A stretch of 64,000 nucleotides of DNA. Source: an uncultured Alphaproteobacteria bacterium. GTDB taxonomy: Bacteria; Pseudomonadota; Alphaproteobacteria; RF32; CAG-239. A program made the position numbers and the translations under genes. The notes beneath the pieces were generated by a model. The model was not told where the DNA came from, searched no databases, and saw nothing but the letters and a program-made list of their open reading frames with translations. The stretch spans positions 1 to 64,000 of the forward strand of contig CALXTR010000008.1 in NCBI GenBank assembly GCA_944391475.1. The letters run 5' to 3'. Below are positions 1-8,977 of this stretch, piece by piece (the first letter of the stretch is position 1; every line of letters starts with the position of its first letter).

Positions 1-167
1 GGCTTCCCGTTTTGATCCACTGCGGTAGTACAAAGTGGTTCATCGCGTTGAAATTCCAAATCTGCATTTTGCCAATCTGGCAAGAAGGTCGTTCCGGCCC
101 ACACCGAGCCAGTCACGAAATATACTAAATTAGCGGTTGCCGCTAGTAATAGATATTTATTTGCCAT
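1..167 (-). CDS. Secreted protein, 3' part cut off by the window edge
   Basis: The gene starts at position 167 with ATG, preceded at good spacing by a GAGGT ribosome site, and reads off the left edge. About 55 residues are visible. The N-terminus, MANKYLLLAATANLVYF, followed by a small-residue site ending in VWA, looks like a Sec signal peptide. After it comes a polar stretch with one cysteine (DEPLCTTAV). Nothing visible identifies the family. The large cysteine-rich protein at 45.2-48.9 kb is also exported, but no clear kinship can be shown from this stub. Confidence 0.6.
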   Translation of the reverse strand, partial: MANKYLLLAATANLVYFVTGSVWAGTTFLPDWQNADLEFQRDEPLCTTAVDQNGK

Positions 168-269
168 AATTTACCTCATAAAAATATCTGCACCTCTTAT
201 TATTATACTCTTATGATACAGATAAGTAAAGGTGGTTGTTGAAAAAAAATTATATGAATATACAATAAG

Positions 270-926
270 TTATTTTGCCATACGGATTAGCCCTGCAAAT
301 TTACCCTGAATTTTGACACGTGAGGCATCATATCTTTGTACCGGATATTCATCATTGCAAGGCACTAACAAAATGTCTGAACCCTGTCTTTTAAATATTT
401 TTAAGGTAGCTTCGTTATCATCAACTAAAGCCACCACAATATTTCCCTCGTCGGCATAATCACACTTGCTGATGATAACGGTATCCCCGTCTAAAATTCC
501 GGCTCCGACCATAGATTCGCCTTCCACTTTTAAGGCATAGTGAGAACCTTTGCTTACCATATTAAATGGCACATAAATACTTTCGGTTTCATCTGCAATA
601 GCCTCGATTGGTTGCCCTGCTGCAATTTTGCCATATAGTGGAATAGGAACCATGCCATTTAAGATAGCTTGCTCACGTTTGTGCTCTTCCTCAATGATTG
701 AGCTGGGTTTTAGTTTGGGCAATCTCACCACTTCAAGCGCACGTGCTTTGTGGGGAATTTTCTTTAAAAAATTGCGTTCGACTAAGGATTCAATCATGCT
801 GTGAATTCCAGATTTTGATTTAAGTCCTACCGCTTCTTTCATTTCATCAAAAGAGGGCGGACAACCGGTTTCTTTACAAACTTTATTAATAAACATCAAT
901 AGTTTATATTGTTTTTGGGTCAGCAT
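270..926 (-). CDS. lexA: LexA SOS repressor
   Basis: The 218-residue protein has the full LexA layout. A winged-helix DNA-binding domain covers about residues 1-70 and an S24 self-cleaving peptidase domain about 90-218. The scissile Ala-Gly lies in GKIAAGQP near residue 100, the catalytic serine in GESMVGAG near 137 and the catalytic lysine in ATLKIFKR near 174. It represses DNA-damage genes until RecA filaments trigger autocleavage. The start at 926 has a GAGG ribosome site. An SOS box at 960-974 lies between the presumed -35 (983-988) and the start, which implies autorepression. The gene stands alone on its strand. Confidence 0.95.
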   Translation of the reverse strand: MLTQKQYKLLMFINKVCKETGCPPSFDEMKEAVGLKSKSGIHSMIESLVERNFLKKIPHKARALEVVRLPKLKPSSIIEEEHKREQAILNGMVPIPLYGKIAAGQPIEAIADETESIYVPFNMVSKGSHYALKVEGESMVGAGILDGDTVIISKCDYADEGNIVVALVDDNEATLKIFKRQGSDILLVPCNDEYPVQRYDASRVKIQGKFAGLIRMAK

Positions 927-959
927 ATTATCCTCAAATCAAAAATTATTACTATCTTT

Positions 960-974
960 GTTCTATTTTAGTTC
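960..974. promoter_or_regulatory. LexA operator (alphaproteobacterial SOS box)
   Basis: GTTC, seven bases, GTTC: the direct-repeat operator known for alphaproteobacterial LexA. It lies 34 bases upstream of the lexA start and just downstream of a TTGACA -35 (983-988, minus strand), so bound LexA would block its own promoter. Confidence 0.85.
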
Positions 975-1032
975 GCATTGAGTGTCAAGAAAAAATCATC
1001 ACAAATTTTCCGAGTTAATTAGGCAAACAAAA

Positions 1033-1061
1033 AAAACTCTCCTTTGTGTCAGGAGAGTTTT
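1033..1061 (-). terminator. Rho-independent terminator of the 1081-2952 gene
   Basis: An 11-bp stem (aaaactctcct / aggagagtttt) with a seven-base loop is followed on the minus strand by a run of Ts. It lies 20 bases after the stop at 1081. Confidence 0.8.
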
Positions 1062-1080
1062 TAAAGATGTTTTTGTTTGA

Positions 1081-2952
1081 TTATCTTTCGCTACGTTTGC
1101 TGTTAGCCGCCAAATATAAATTGTTTGCGGCTTGCTTTTGGCGAAAATCACTTTTCTTCTGAGCAATTTTGAGTTTGACCTTTTTGTTGTTAGATAAACG
1201 AATTTTCTTTACCGTACCATTTTTGTTAGGTGTATCTTTCGCCGACAAAACTTTATCTGAGCTAACATCAATAGTTTCGAGCTGTTGGTTTTGCTCTTTT
1301 ACTTTATTGGCTTTTACAGATTTTGGTTCAGCATTCGCTTTAGATTTACCTTTCACAATAACCGGTTTACCAGATTCTTGCACTTTTGCTTTTGAAGACA
1401 TTTGCACTTTTCTGGTGTCAATTTCAATACGTTTCTTTTCCATAGGTTCTTCCATATGGAACTCTTGGGGTTGCTGAGCAATCTGTTTTTCGTTATTGGA
1501 ACTTGGGGTATTGGCCATGACTTTAGGTTTAGTTACAGAGTCTTTTTTTGCTTCTAAAGAAGCTACTTTATCTTCTTTGAAGGAGCTGATATTGGCATTG
1601 GCCTGTGCCAACAACTTTTCATCTACAGGTATAGTTACCTGCTCATCTTGCTTTTTGGCAAAGAAAGCCTCAAACAATTTTGCGGCAGTCTGTCGAATAG
1701 ATTTTTCTTTACCTGATTTAGCTTGTGGTTTTTTGACCATAGCATATAGGTCGGCACTAATTTTATGCTCGGCATCAGAATTGAGTTTGTTCACCGTTGT
1801 ATTATCAGCTAACAGTACCCCAACAGGAGTTTTAGCTACAATCTCATTAGACATATCCGTTTTGCGGGCCAAGATTTCCGCCTGAGCATTAAAATATGTG
1901 CTGATATCCTGAGCCAATCCGTTTTCTTTTTGATATCTGAGCTTGTATCCCCAGTGTTTTGCCTTGAAGTCGGATACGCGCTTATAGACGTCCAACGGGC
2001 TGACTGATGACTTGTTATTCTTCAGAGCTTCTAACTTAGCATTCATAATTTGTTGTTTGATGATGTTAAACGCTTTTCCGGGAGATTGGGTTGAAGTTGA
2101 CATCACTTGAGCAGAAAGCAAAAAGTTTTCTGGGTTGGCATAATTCTCGGGAGTAATCTCGGGAAAATCGGCAAAAGTTTTATGCAGTTTTTGGAACACA
2201 GGCTTATAATGGGTTTCAAACATAAAGCCAAATTTAAGTCTTGAAAATTTCTCGGCTTGTTCACCCTCACACAAATCACAATATACCTGATAAAAATAAT
2301 CAGTTTTAGCTTTTCTGGCTACAATTTTTCCGCTTTCAGGATCCACTCCGGCAGCTTTTGCCAGTTCCGGAAAATCTTTTCGACAGTATTTTACCAGTTC
2401 ATAAATTGTGTTGTTGAGGTTGAATTGATACTCACCCAAATATTGAGCATTTTTAATGCTGGTCGCGCCATAGTTTAAGATAGTAGGATTATTGCCCGAT
2501 TCAAAGGTATGAACGACATCCTCAGGTCTTGCCGTGTTAAAATCGATATACACGCCATTGTAATACCCTCCGCTCTTAATACTTTCGAGTTGGGCTAAGG
2601 GCATATAGTCTTTTGAACCGGAAAAGTAAGTATTTCCGGAAATTTTAATTTCGTGGGGCAAGCGCCTTTGCACAAAAGCCGGATTGCTTTTTGCGTTAGT
2701 ACCGGATTCTTTAAGATTGCTCGCATTAATTTTGCTTGCAAAAGTAAAACCAGACAGCAAAGCCATTCCGATAAAAGCTTTGCGCAATGTTCCGGTATGA
2801 TTTAGTGTAAACACCTTCAATTTATTTTTAACAGCGGCTTTTTTTTCCTCAATTTTCTTTTCTAACAATTTTTGTTGTTGCTTAATTTGTAGATATCTAA
2901 ATTGCCGCTTTAAAAAACTTAATTTCTCTTTCTTATCCATCTTTTTGTCCAT
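1081..2952 (-). CDS. Membrane-anchored protein with a possible lysozyme-like domain
   Basis: A 623-residue protein. The first 50 residues are very basic and helical, then one hydrophobic segment (about 57-73, KAFIGMALLSGFTFA) acts as a signal anchor or uncleaved signal. Residues about 140-300 contain FESGNNPTILNYGATS and YLGEYQFN, then a helical part with LLSAQVMSTSTQ. This order resembles the lysozyme-like domains of phage-tail and VgrG-related proteins, where a glutamate in ESG-N-P is catalytic and a G-x-YQF motif follows. The resemblance is by eye only. The last 200 residues are lysine-rich, low in complexity and probably disordered. If the reading is right it cleaves peptidoglycan in the periplasm. 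It stands alone between two terminator or promoter regions. Confidence 0.7.
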   Translation of the reverse strand: MDKKMDKKEKLSFLKRQFRYLQIKQQQKLLEKKIEEKKAAVKNKLKVFTLNHTGTLRKAFIGMALLSGFTFASKINASNLKESGTNAKSNPAFVQRRLPHEIKISGNTYFSGSKDYMPLAQLESIKSGGYYNGVYIDFNTARPEDVVHTFESGNNPTILNYGATSIKNAQYLGEYQFNLNNTIYELVKYCRKDFPELAKAAGVDPESGKIVARKAKTDYFYQVYCDLCEGEQAEKFSRLKFGFMFETHYKPVFQKLHKTFADFPEITPENYANPENFLLSAQVMSTSTQSPGKAFNIIKQQIMNAKLEALKNNKSSVSPLDVYKRVSDFKAKHWGYKLRYQKENGLAQDISTYFNAQAEILARKTDMSNEIVAKTPVGVLLADNTTVNKLNSDAEHKISADLYAMVKKPQAKSGKEKSIRQTAAKLFEAFFAKKQDEQVTIPVDEKLLAQANANISSFKEDKVASLEAKKDSVTKPKVMANTPSSNNEKQIAQQPQEFHMEEPMEKKRIEIDTRKVQMSSKAKVQESGKPVIVKGKSKANAEPKSVKANKVKEQNQQLETIDVSSDKVLSAKDTPNKNGTVKKIRLSNNKKVKLKIAQKKSDFRQKQAANNLYLAANSKRSER

Positions 2953-3143
2953 ATCTTAACAAAATCTTCTAATCCCTTTATATTCTGAGATAATGTACCA
3001 TATTTTTTTTAGTGAATCAAGACCACGCGTGCATTTTTTTAAGAATTTTGTTGAAAAAAAAACTAGGCTGGCTATACTAACACTATTGTTGGTGCAATAT
3101 TGGTAAAATAGTTGATGTTTTTCAATGCTTAAACCAATGTTTG

Positions 3144-4595
3144 ATGCCTAGTTCCAAGAAAAGGATATTCATTTTGAACCGCTCCTCTGATGACCAAATA
3201 AAAGTTTCCCCACAGCGTAGTTTTTTATCTTTTCTAAAACAAATTGTGCGTTTTGGGCTGATGTTTGTCGTTGTTGCCGGAGGCTATCTTTTAGTTGCCG
3301 ATTTAGGGTATAAGCCAGAAAATGCAGTTGTGTATCAGCAAGAAGTTTCACTGTTGCCACTTTCTGAAGATGAACTGGAAATCACACAGGTCAGTAACCA
3401 ACAAAATGAAATCATTGAGACTGAAGAAGTGGCGGAAGATGTAAAAGTCATTGATAGTGCCAAGCTTGATGTGGAGTTAATTGAACAAACACTAAAAAAG
3501 ACGACTGCAGAGATATCCAAGCACGCCGAGCAATCTATCATTAAGGTATATCCGAATGCTAACGGAATATTACTTAATCCGCAATCAGATGAGCCTAAAG
3601 AGAAGACAGCCGTAGATATAAAAATTTCTGACAATCTACCGCTTCCGCCGGAATATGCCGCGCTTGATAGTATGGATACAGATGATATTGAAGCTACTTA
3701 TGAAGAAGATTTGCCAGAAGGTGAATACCAAGAGGAAATAGGGCCACAACCCAAAGGATATCATGTTTATCACGGACATAAAAAACTCCGCGATATGGAA
3801 ATTGATATTAGCCATAAACCTCCGTATTTTGGAGATAAACCTGTAATTGCTATTGTGATTGATGATATGGGTATTAGCCATGCTCGCACCCGAGATATAA
3901 GTTCGTTAAAAGCCCCCATAACGTCGTCTTTTCTAACCTATGGTACTAAGCTTGAAGCCCAAATCGAGGCTGCAAGGGCTGCCGGACACGAAATCATTGC
4001 TCATGTTCCGATGCAAGCCAAAAGTAATGTCGATGTCGCCCCAGATGTTCTCACGATTAAAATGACACCAGAAGAAATAAGTCGCAATTTTACGGCCATG
4101 TTGGGCAAGTTCCAAGACATTAAGGGGGTAAATAACCATATGGGGAGTTTGTTTACCGAACACGCTGATAAACTTGCTCCGGTAATGGAAATATTGGGTC
4201 GCCGCGGTTTGTATTTTTTAGATTCAAAAACTTCACCAAAGTCAGTTGGGCGTCAAGTCGCAGGCCAGTACAATGTTGCATATGCGCATCGTCATGTCTT
4301 TTTGGATAATGTTAATGAAGTTGAATATGTAAACAAGCAGTTAGCTTTAACCGAACGTATTGCTCGTCGCAATGGGTACGCGGTTGCCATCGGACACCCC
4401 AAAAGCGCCACCTATCAGGCGCTCAAGGCATGGCTCCCCGGCTTAAAAGCCAAGCAAATTAGGCTTTTGCCGCTAAGCGAAGTGGTCAAAGTGCTAAACC
4501 CTAAGCTGGCGAATGACAATCTTCAGGCAAAAACTACACAGGCTTCCATGGAAAATCTAGAAACCAGCCCTAAACCCGCTCCCGCTCAGCAATAA
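3144..4595 (+). CDS. YibQ-type divergent polysaccharide deacetylase
   Basis: About 483 residues. A short basic N-terminus is followed by one membrane segment (about 31-52), then a long acidic linker rich in E and D, then a catalytic-fold domain from about residue 230 to 455. That domain carries PVIAIVIDDMGIS, HEIIAHVPMQAK, GVNNHMGSLFT and AIGHPKSAT, the motif set of the divergent polysaccharide deacetylase family (DUF610, YibQ). In other bacteria yibQ is linked to the EnvC/amidase cell-division genes; here it has no such neighbour. The linker suggests the domain reaches across the periplasm while anchored in the inner membrane. The reading frame also opens with a TTG directly before the ATG at 3144; the ATG is preferred. 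It converges with the next gene with four bases between stops. Confidence 0.85.
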   Translation: MPSSKKRIFILNRSSDDQIKVSPQRSFLSFLKQIVRFGLMFVVVAGGYLLVADLGYKPENAVVYQQEVSLLPLSEDELEITQVSNQQNEIIETEEVAEDVKVIDSAKLDVELIEQTLKKTTAEISKHAEQSIIKVYPNANGILLNPQSDEPKEKTAVDIKISDNLPLPPEYAALDSMDTDDIEATYEEDLPEGEYQEEIGPQPKGYHVYHGHKKLRDMEIDISHKPPYFGDKPVIAIVIDDMGISHARTRDISSLKAPITSSFLTYGTKLEAQIEAARAAGHEIIAHVPMQAKSNVDVAPDVLTIKMTPEEISRNFTAMLGKFQDIKGVNNHMGSLFTEHADKLAPVMEILGRRGLYFLDSKTSPKSVGRQVAGQYNVAYAHRHVFLDNVNEVEYVNKQLALTERIARRNGYAVAIGHPKSATYQALKAWLPGLKAKQIRLLPLSEVVKVLNPKLANDNLQAKTTQASMENLETSPKPAPAQQ

Positions 4596-4599
4596 GCGC

Positions 4600-6237
4600 T
4601 TAAGCTTTTTTGATAAATGTTTCCACATCTCCAGGATAAGTCACGTCCCACAGCAAGCATTTGTCTTTAGTTTCAACTTTGGTGGTAAAGTCTTCATATT
4701 GCGGGAAGATAACTCTTGTTGCAGCTTCTTCAGGAATAATATCGGCCTTTGAAAACAGTTCTTTGCTCCACAAAACCGGATTTGACTTCACTCCCTTGAA
4801 ACTGCTGACCAACAACTGCGGTCCGCCTTCGGGTTTAAAGTTTTTAATCATCTTATCCAAAAATTTATCGGTAATATTTGGCATATCTGCAGGCAAAATG
4901 AGTGCACCTTTACAATTTGAGGGCAGGGAGTTGAGCCCCAGCATAATCGAAGTCTTAATTCCGGAACGATACGCCGGATTGTATAAGATGTTAACGTCGA
5001 TATCTTCTAACGCCGCCTCAATTTCTTCGTTTTGGTAGCCAGTAATCACGTATACGGGCTTGGCTTTGGAACGAACAGCTGCATGTACAGCTTTTAAAAA
5101 CATGGGTTCTCCGTCAAGCTCAGCCAAAAGTTTGTTCCCTCCGGCTCTGCGGCTGCTTCCTGCTGCTAGTACGATTGCCGCCACATCGGGAGAATTTTTA
5201 CTTTGGTCATGGCTACCATTGCCGCTCAGACGGGCTTGTTCACGAATACTCAAAGTCATTCCGCTGGCAAGTGTCGGACTGTGAGGATGCTTAAACTCAA
5301 AACTCAAGAGTTTTTCACTCACAATAACTTGCAAAATCAGCCTTTGAAGTAATGGGCTTTCAATCTCGGCATAGTCATAAGGCAGGCAAACAATTTTCTT
5401 ATCTCGTTTGGTGGCAATAATAAAATCCGAAATTCCGATTTGAGGGATATTAGCGCAGACAATTTCATCAACAAAGCTCACGAGAGCCGAACGCATTACA
5501 TCATATTTTGAACCACTACGTAACCCCGGAACAATAAATATTAAATCGTTTGGTTGGTTGACCGCATAGCTCAATGTATCGGCAATCCCCTGAATGTGGT
5601 GATTAGAACTATATTCGGTTGAGAAATCAATTGATAGGTTTCCAAAATCATCAATTAGTTTTTGTACAGTTGCGGTAAAGCGAGCGCTTTCTTCTTCATT
5701 ATTATAAAAGTGGGTGTAGATAAGCGCGGCCCGATGTGACTTGTGAGGAGTAATCTGCAACAACGAACTATTACCCGATAAGCTGTATAATATTTTATCA
5801 ATTTCACTTTGCGGAATGATTGGATATTCGGTTTGGAGCTGAGCAATTATTTCACCAGCCTTCACATCTTGAAATGGTTCGATGGTGTTAAGAATGGCAA
5901 AATCAGAAAAACGGTTAAATTTCGCGGTTCTATCTTCCAAACATTCGAAAATACCATCTTTGGCCGCTACAATTTTTGCAATTCCGTCATCGCCGATAGA
6001 ATAAGCAGTATCTTCACCACATAGTTTAGCGCAGAGCTGTCGCAAAGCAATTTGGAAACTGACATCATGAACTTCCTCTTCAGCTCCGAAGATACGGCGG
6101 ATACCGGCTTTTTTTAGGTCTTCAATATCTTGAGTATCAAGTTTTTTACCCTTAGGAAGCATACGATTAGGCAAACTAATCTCATTAAACAGGCGTATTC
6201 CCTGAGCTTTGTTAATATTATATTCTGCGCACTTCAT
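4600..6237 (-). CDS. Molybdopterin-binding / MocA-like nucleotidyltransferase fusion
   Basis: 545 residues in two parts. Residues about 1-330 match the molybdopterin-binding, MoeA/MogA-like type of N-terminal region found in alphaproteobacterial two-domain proteins. Residues about 350-545 are a MobA/MocA-like NTP transferase with the diagnostic AAIVLAAGSSRRAGGNKLL, ILPADMPN and YRSGIKTSI. Enzymes of this class attach CMP or GMP to molybdopterin, or relate to CoxI-type cofactor maturation. No molybdoenzyme or moa/moe gene is seen nearby. The N-terminal assignment rests on general architecture rather than a sharp motif. Confidence 0.8.
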   Translation of the reverse strand: MKCAEYNINKAQGIRLFNEISLPNRMLPKGKKLDTQDIEDLKKAGIRRIFGAEEEVHDVSFQIALRQLCAKLCGEDTAYSIGDDGIAKIVAAKDGIFECLEDRTAKFNRFSDFAILNTIEPFQDVKAGEIIAQLQTEYPIIPQSEIDKILYSLSGNSSLLQITPHKSHRAALIYTHFYNNEEESARFTATVQKLIDDFGNLSIDFSTEYSSNHHIQGIADTLSYAVNQPNDLIFIVPGLRSGSKYDVMRSALVSFVDEIVCANIPQIGISDFIIATKRDKKIVCLPYDYAEIESPLLQRLILQVIVSEKLLSFEFKHPHSPTLASGMTLSIREQARLSGNGSHDQSKNSPDVAAIVLAAGSSRRAGGNKLLAELDGEPMFLKAVHAAVRSKAKPVYVITGYQNEEIEAALEDIDVNILYNPAYRSGIKTSIMLGLNSLPSNCKGALILPADMPNITDKFLDKMIKNFKPEGGPQLLVSSFKGVKSNPVLWSKELFSKADIIPEEAATRVIFPQYEDFTTKVETKDKCLLWDVTYPGDVETFIKKA

Positions 6238-6318
6238 ATTTAGTTAGCATCCACATTAAACAAACATAACACAGTTTAACAAAAATAAATAAAACCAAAA
6301 GCAAAATTTTCAGGTTGT

Positions 6319-7092
6319 TTAATTATACAAGAATTGGTTCGCCCAAAAATAAGTCAACATCAAAGACAAGCCAATCAATATAAACAGTACTTCATACCAG
6401 CGTATAGGAGAAAATTTTAGTTCTCCGTTATTGAGGCGAGCATTATTAAAGTTAACGGCTTTCTGCGCCGGAATAAGACTAAGCGCGCTTGCAATTAGGA
6501 TACCGGCCAAAATCGCAGCCTCACCGGAGCTGAGACTATCGTAGTTTTTAGGTTCTTGGGCCAGATTGATAAAGATATAGGTCATTGCCGCCAGTCCGGC
6601 CGGAAAACGTGGTAGATAGCGCAACTTGGCTGCCGAACGATAGATTTGGTTAAACAGCGGATAGATAAATAATAAGTTATTGAGGCTCCTTAAGAATGGG
6701 GATATACGAGCATGTTGACATAGTTTTACCGCATGCCATTGACGATAACTCCAGTATATATCATAAAAACCGCCGCTTAAAATTGAGCAAAACACTAACC
6801 GAAACAGCGATACTGAATAATACTCTACCGGAGCTTCCGGATTATAGTTAGCGTTCTTTTGGCGATATGAGGCATAGTCGGCATCAGCCTTAAAAGCACA
6901 CACTAAAAACGGCAGCGCAATCAGAATATAAGACACATAAAACAGTTGATTGTGCCATTGCAAAATTGCTCCAAGCCAACACAAGCAAGAAAATGTCAGC
7001 ATCAAGGCTCCCTGCGGCACCATCCCGCGATAAAAATATATCGCAGGTCCTAAAAATAGAGCTTTTAGATTGAAATTGCGCCAAAAATTCAT
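6319..7092 (-). CDS. Polytopic membrane protein (DUF2628/DUF4234-like)
   Basis: 257 residues with about six hydrophobic segments. The N-terminal part (NLKALFLGPAIYFYRG, then two membrane helices) resembles DUF2628 proteins. The middle (GGFYDIYWSYRQWHAVK) resembles DUF4234, where a similar aromatic W-x-Y-x-x-W motif is typical. No function is known for either. It lies about 50 bases downstream of the Nudix-like gene on the same strand and may be cotranscribed. Confidence 0.75.
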   Translation of the reverse strand: MNFWRNFNLKALFLGPAIYFYRGMVPQGALMLTFSCLCWLGAILQWHNQLFYVSYILIALPFLVCAFKADADYASYRQKNANYNPEAPVEYYSVSLFRLVFCSILSGGFYDIYWSYRQWHAVKLCQHARISPFLRSLNNLLFIYPLFNQIYRSAAKLRYLPRFPAGLAAMTYIFINLAQEPKNYDSLSSGEAAILAGILIASALSLIPAQKAVNFNNARLNNGELKFSPIRWYEVLFILIGLSLMLTYFWANQFLYN

Positions 7093-7141
7093 ATCAACAC
7101 CTTAGCTGTGAGGATATATATTTTTTCCGATTCGGCAAGCT

Positions 7142-8167
7142 TTATTTTTCCATCTGTGCAGAAGAGCGAAATTTTTGCTGATGAGTGAGCTGAAAATTTC
7201 CTTCCATTTGCCGCACCGTGCCAGGATTAAGCTCCAACACATGAGCCACAAAATCCAAATTTTGCCCCATTGCTTGCGCTGCTTTTGCAAAACTGATTTG
7301 GTGGTTCACACTGGCCTGTACTTCACTCGCTAGGTTAAGCATAGCCTTGGTGTCAGCCTGCAAAATATCAGCGGCAATTTTCCAACTTACTAGCCATTCG
7401 TGAGGATAACGATAATCATATTCCATATCGCGCCCGTCTTCAGACAAGACTGCGCCATCTCGCTTACCAAAACGGGGCAGGGCTTCAAACAGAGGCATCT
7501 TTAGATAAGATTGCGCTTCGCTGTTTTGCTCATGCTGATTTTCCAAACTTTGGGAGTGGAGTTTGCTGAGTAGATTTTCGCTTACTTCCAAGCGATAACA
7601 ATAAGGTGTTACCGCCCACACTTGCCCATATCCGTTCCAAATATTGATAGCATAGTTATCATCACGCACTGCCGACATATCAAGCGGTTGCATGAGCGAG
7701 GTATCAATCGGATTATCATAAATCCCGAGATTGCCGAGTTCTTCAAAACTCTCGCGTTTAACGGTGTTGCGGCTGATGATGTTAATGTCAGTAGTGTGAT
7801 AAGGCAAATTATCCTCGCCTTTGATGACATCATCTTTGAGCCCGATAAGGCGCTCTTGTTCAGCAATGTCGAGTTGGTTAAATTCTTCCTCACTGATACG
7901 TTCTGATAATCCGCCTAGTGCCCCGACGCCTTCGCGCCGAGCGGTTTTGGCGTTTTTTCGTTCAATTAAGCCCAGATAAATATTACCAAGTTTTTCCTGA
8001 AAGTTTTTCCCGTCCTGAATTTTTCCGGCATAAAGAGTTACATTAGCCCCGCTGTTATAGATGAGGCGGCGATTTTCTTCCACACTTAAAATCTCAGCTC
8101 TTTTTTCTCCTTTCGGAGCATTTCTAAGAGCCTCCAGCAGTTCTGATTTGGATAGATAAGTTTTCAT
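7142..8167 (-). CDS. Nudix-like protein with an enlarged catalytic loop
   Basis: A soluble protein of 341 residues. GALGGLSER near residue 82 and KRESFEELGNLGIY near 137 look like the two ends of a Nudix box (G-x5-E-x7-RE-x2-EE-x-G), separated by about 45 residues instead of the usual few. Nudix enzymes cleave nucleoside diphosphates linked to another group. The C-terminal 80 residues are helical, with no motif I can name. The assignment is inference from the RE-x-x-EE-x-G helix. The start at 8167 is ATG. Confidence 0.6.
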   Translation of the reverse strand: MKTYLSKSELLEALRNAPKGEKRAEILSVEENRRLIYNSGANVTLYAGKIQDGKNFQEKLGNIYLGLIERKNAKTARREGVGALGGLSERISEEEFNQLDIAEQERLIGLKDDVIKGEDNLPYHTTDINIISRNTVKRESFEELGNLGIYDNPIDTSLMQPLDMSAVRDDNYAINIWNGYGQVWAVTPYCYRLEVSENLLSKLHSQSLENQHEQNSEAQSYLKMPLFEALPRFGKRDGAVLSEDGRDMEYDYRYPHEWLVSWKIAADILQADTKAMLNLASEVQASVNHQISFAKAAQAMGQNLDFVAHVLELNPGTVRQMEGNFQLTHQQKFRSSAQMEK

Positions 8168-8324
8168 ATCCGATTCCTTTTGCTCACTTTAAGACAGCAT
8201 AAAATTTTTTTATTTTATTCGCAAGGAACGGGGGCAAAATTTCCACCGCCAAAAAAAGAGATGACTTTTAAAATTTTTTTATTATAATGATGCAAGTTTT
8301 TGTTAAAGAAAGATAGATATTTTC

Positions 8325-8966
8325 GTGAAAAAGATAATAAGCATTTCTAAAGCCGGACAACTGCTCAAAAGCGATGCCACGGTGATGATTGGCGGTTTTT
8401 TGCGCTGCGGCTCACCTTATCGGATTATTGATGAAATCCTCAAAAACAATATCAGCAATTTGACACTGATTGCTAATGATACTTGCACTCCTGATTATGA
8501 TAGAGGCAAGTTAGTTGTCAACAAGCGTCTCAAAAAAGCAATTGTCACTCATATTGGTACCAATCCCGAAACCGGTCGCCAACTGCACGATGGCGAACTA
8601 GAGGTGGAACTAGTTCCAATGGGCACTTTGGTAGAGCGGATTAGAGCCGGCGGAGCTGGTTTGGGTGGAGTTTTGACCCCAACCGGAGTAGGCACGGTTG
8701 TTGAAGATGGTAAAAAGGTCATAGAGATTGATGGCAAAAAATATTTGTATGAAAAGCCTCTCAAAGCCGACTTCGCTATTATTTATGGTACCAAGGCCGA
8801 CAAGTTTGGCAATGTCTTCTTAAGCGGCACCACCCGCAACTTCAATACGGTTATGGCCACAGCCGCCGATGTCGTGATTGTTGAGGCCGATGAATTAAGC
8901 GATGAGCCGTTAAATCCCGATGAGATAACCATTCCGGGGATTTTTGTGGACTATGTAGCAGTATAA
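8325..8966 (+). CDS. atoD: CoA-transferase subunit A (3-oxoacid/butyrate-acetoacetate type)
   Basis: 213 residues beginning with GTG. It shows the subunit A pattern: VMIGGFLRCGSPYRII near the N-terminus, GLGGVLTPTGVGT in the middle and ADFAIIYGTKADKFGN near residue 150. With subunit B it swaps CoA between an acyl-CoA and acetate, acetoacetate or butyrate in the cytoplasm. The spacing to the next gene is 11 bases, with an AAGGAAC ribosome site in between, so the two form an operon. The exact acyl substrate cannot be read from the sequence. Confidence 0.9.
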   Translation: MKKIISISKAGQLLKSDATVMIGGFLRCGSPYRIIDEILKNNISNLTLIANDTCTPDYDRGKLVVNKRLKKAIVTHIGTNPETGRQLHDGELEVELVPMGTLVERIRAGGAGLGGVLTPTGVGTVVEDGKKVIEIDGKKYLYEKPLKADFAIIYGTKADKFGNVFLSGTTRNFNTVMATAADVVIVEADELSDEPLNPDEITIPGIFVDYVAV

Positions 8967-8977
8967 AGGAACAAAAG

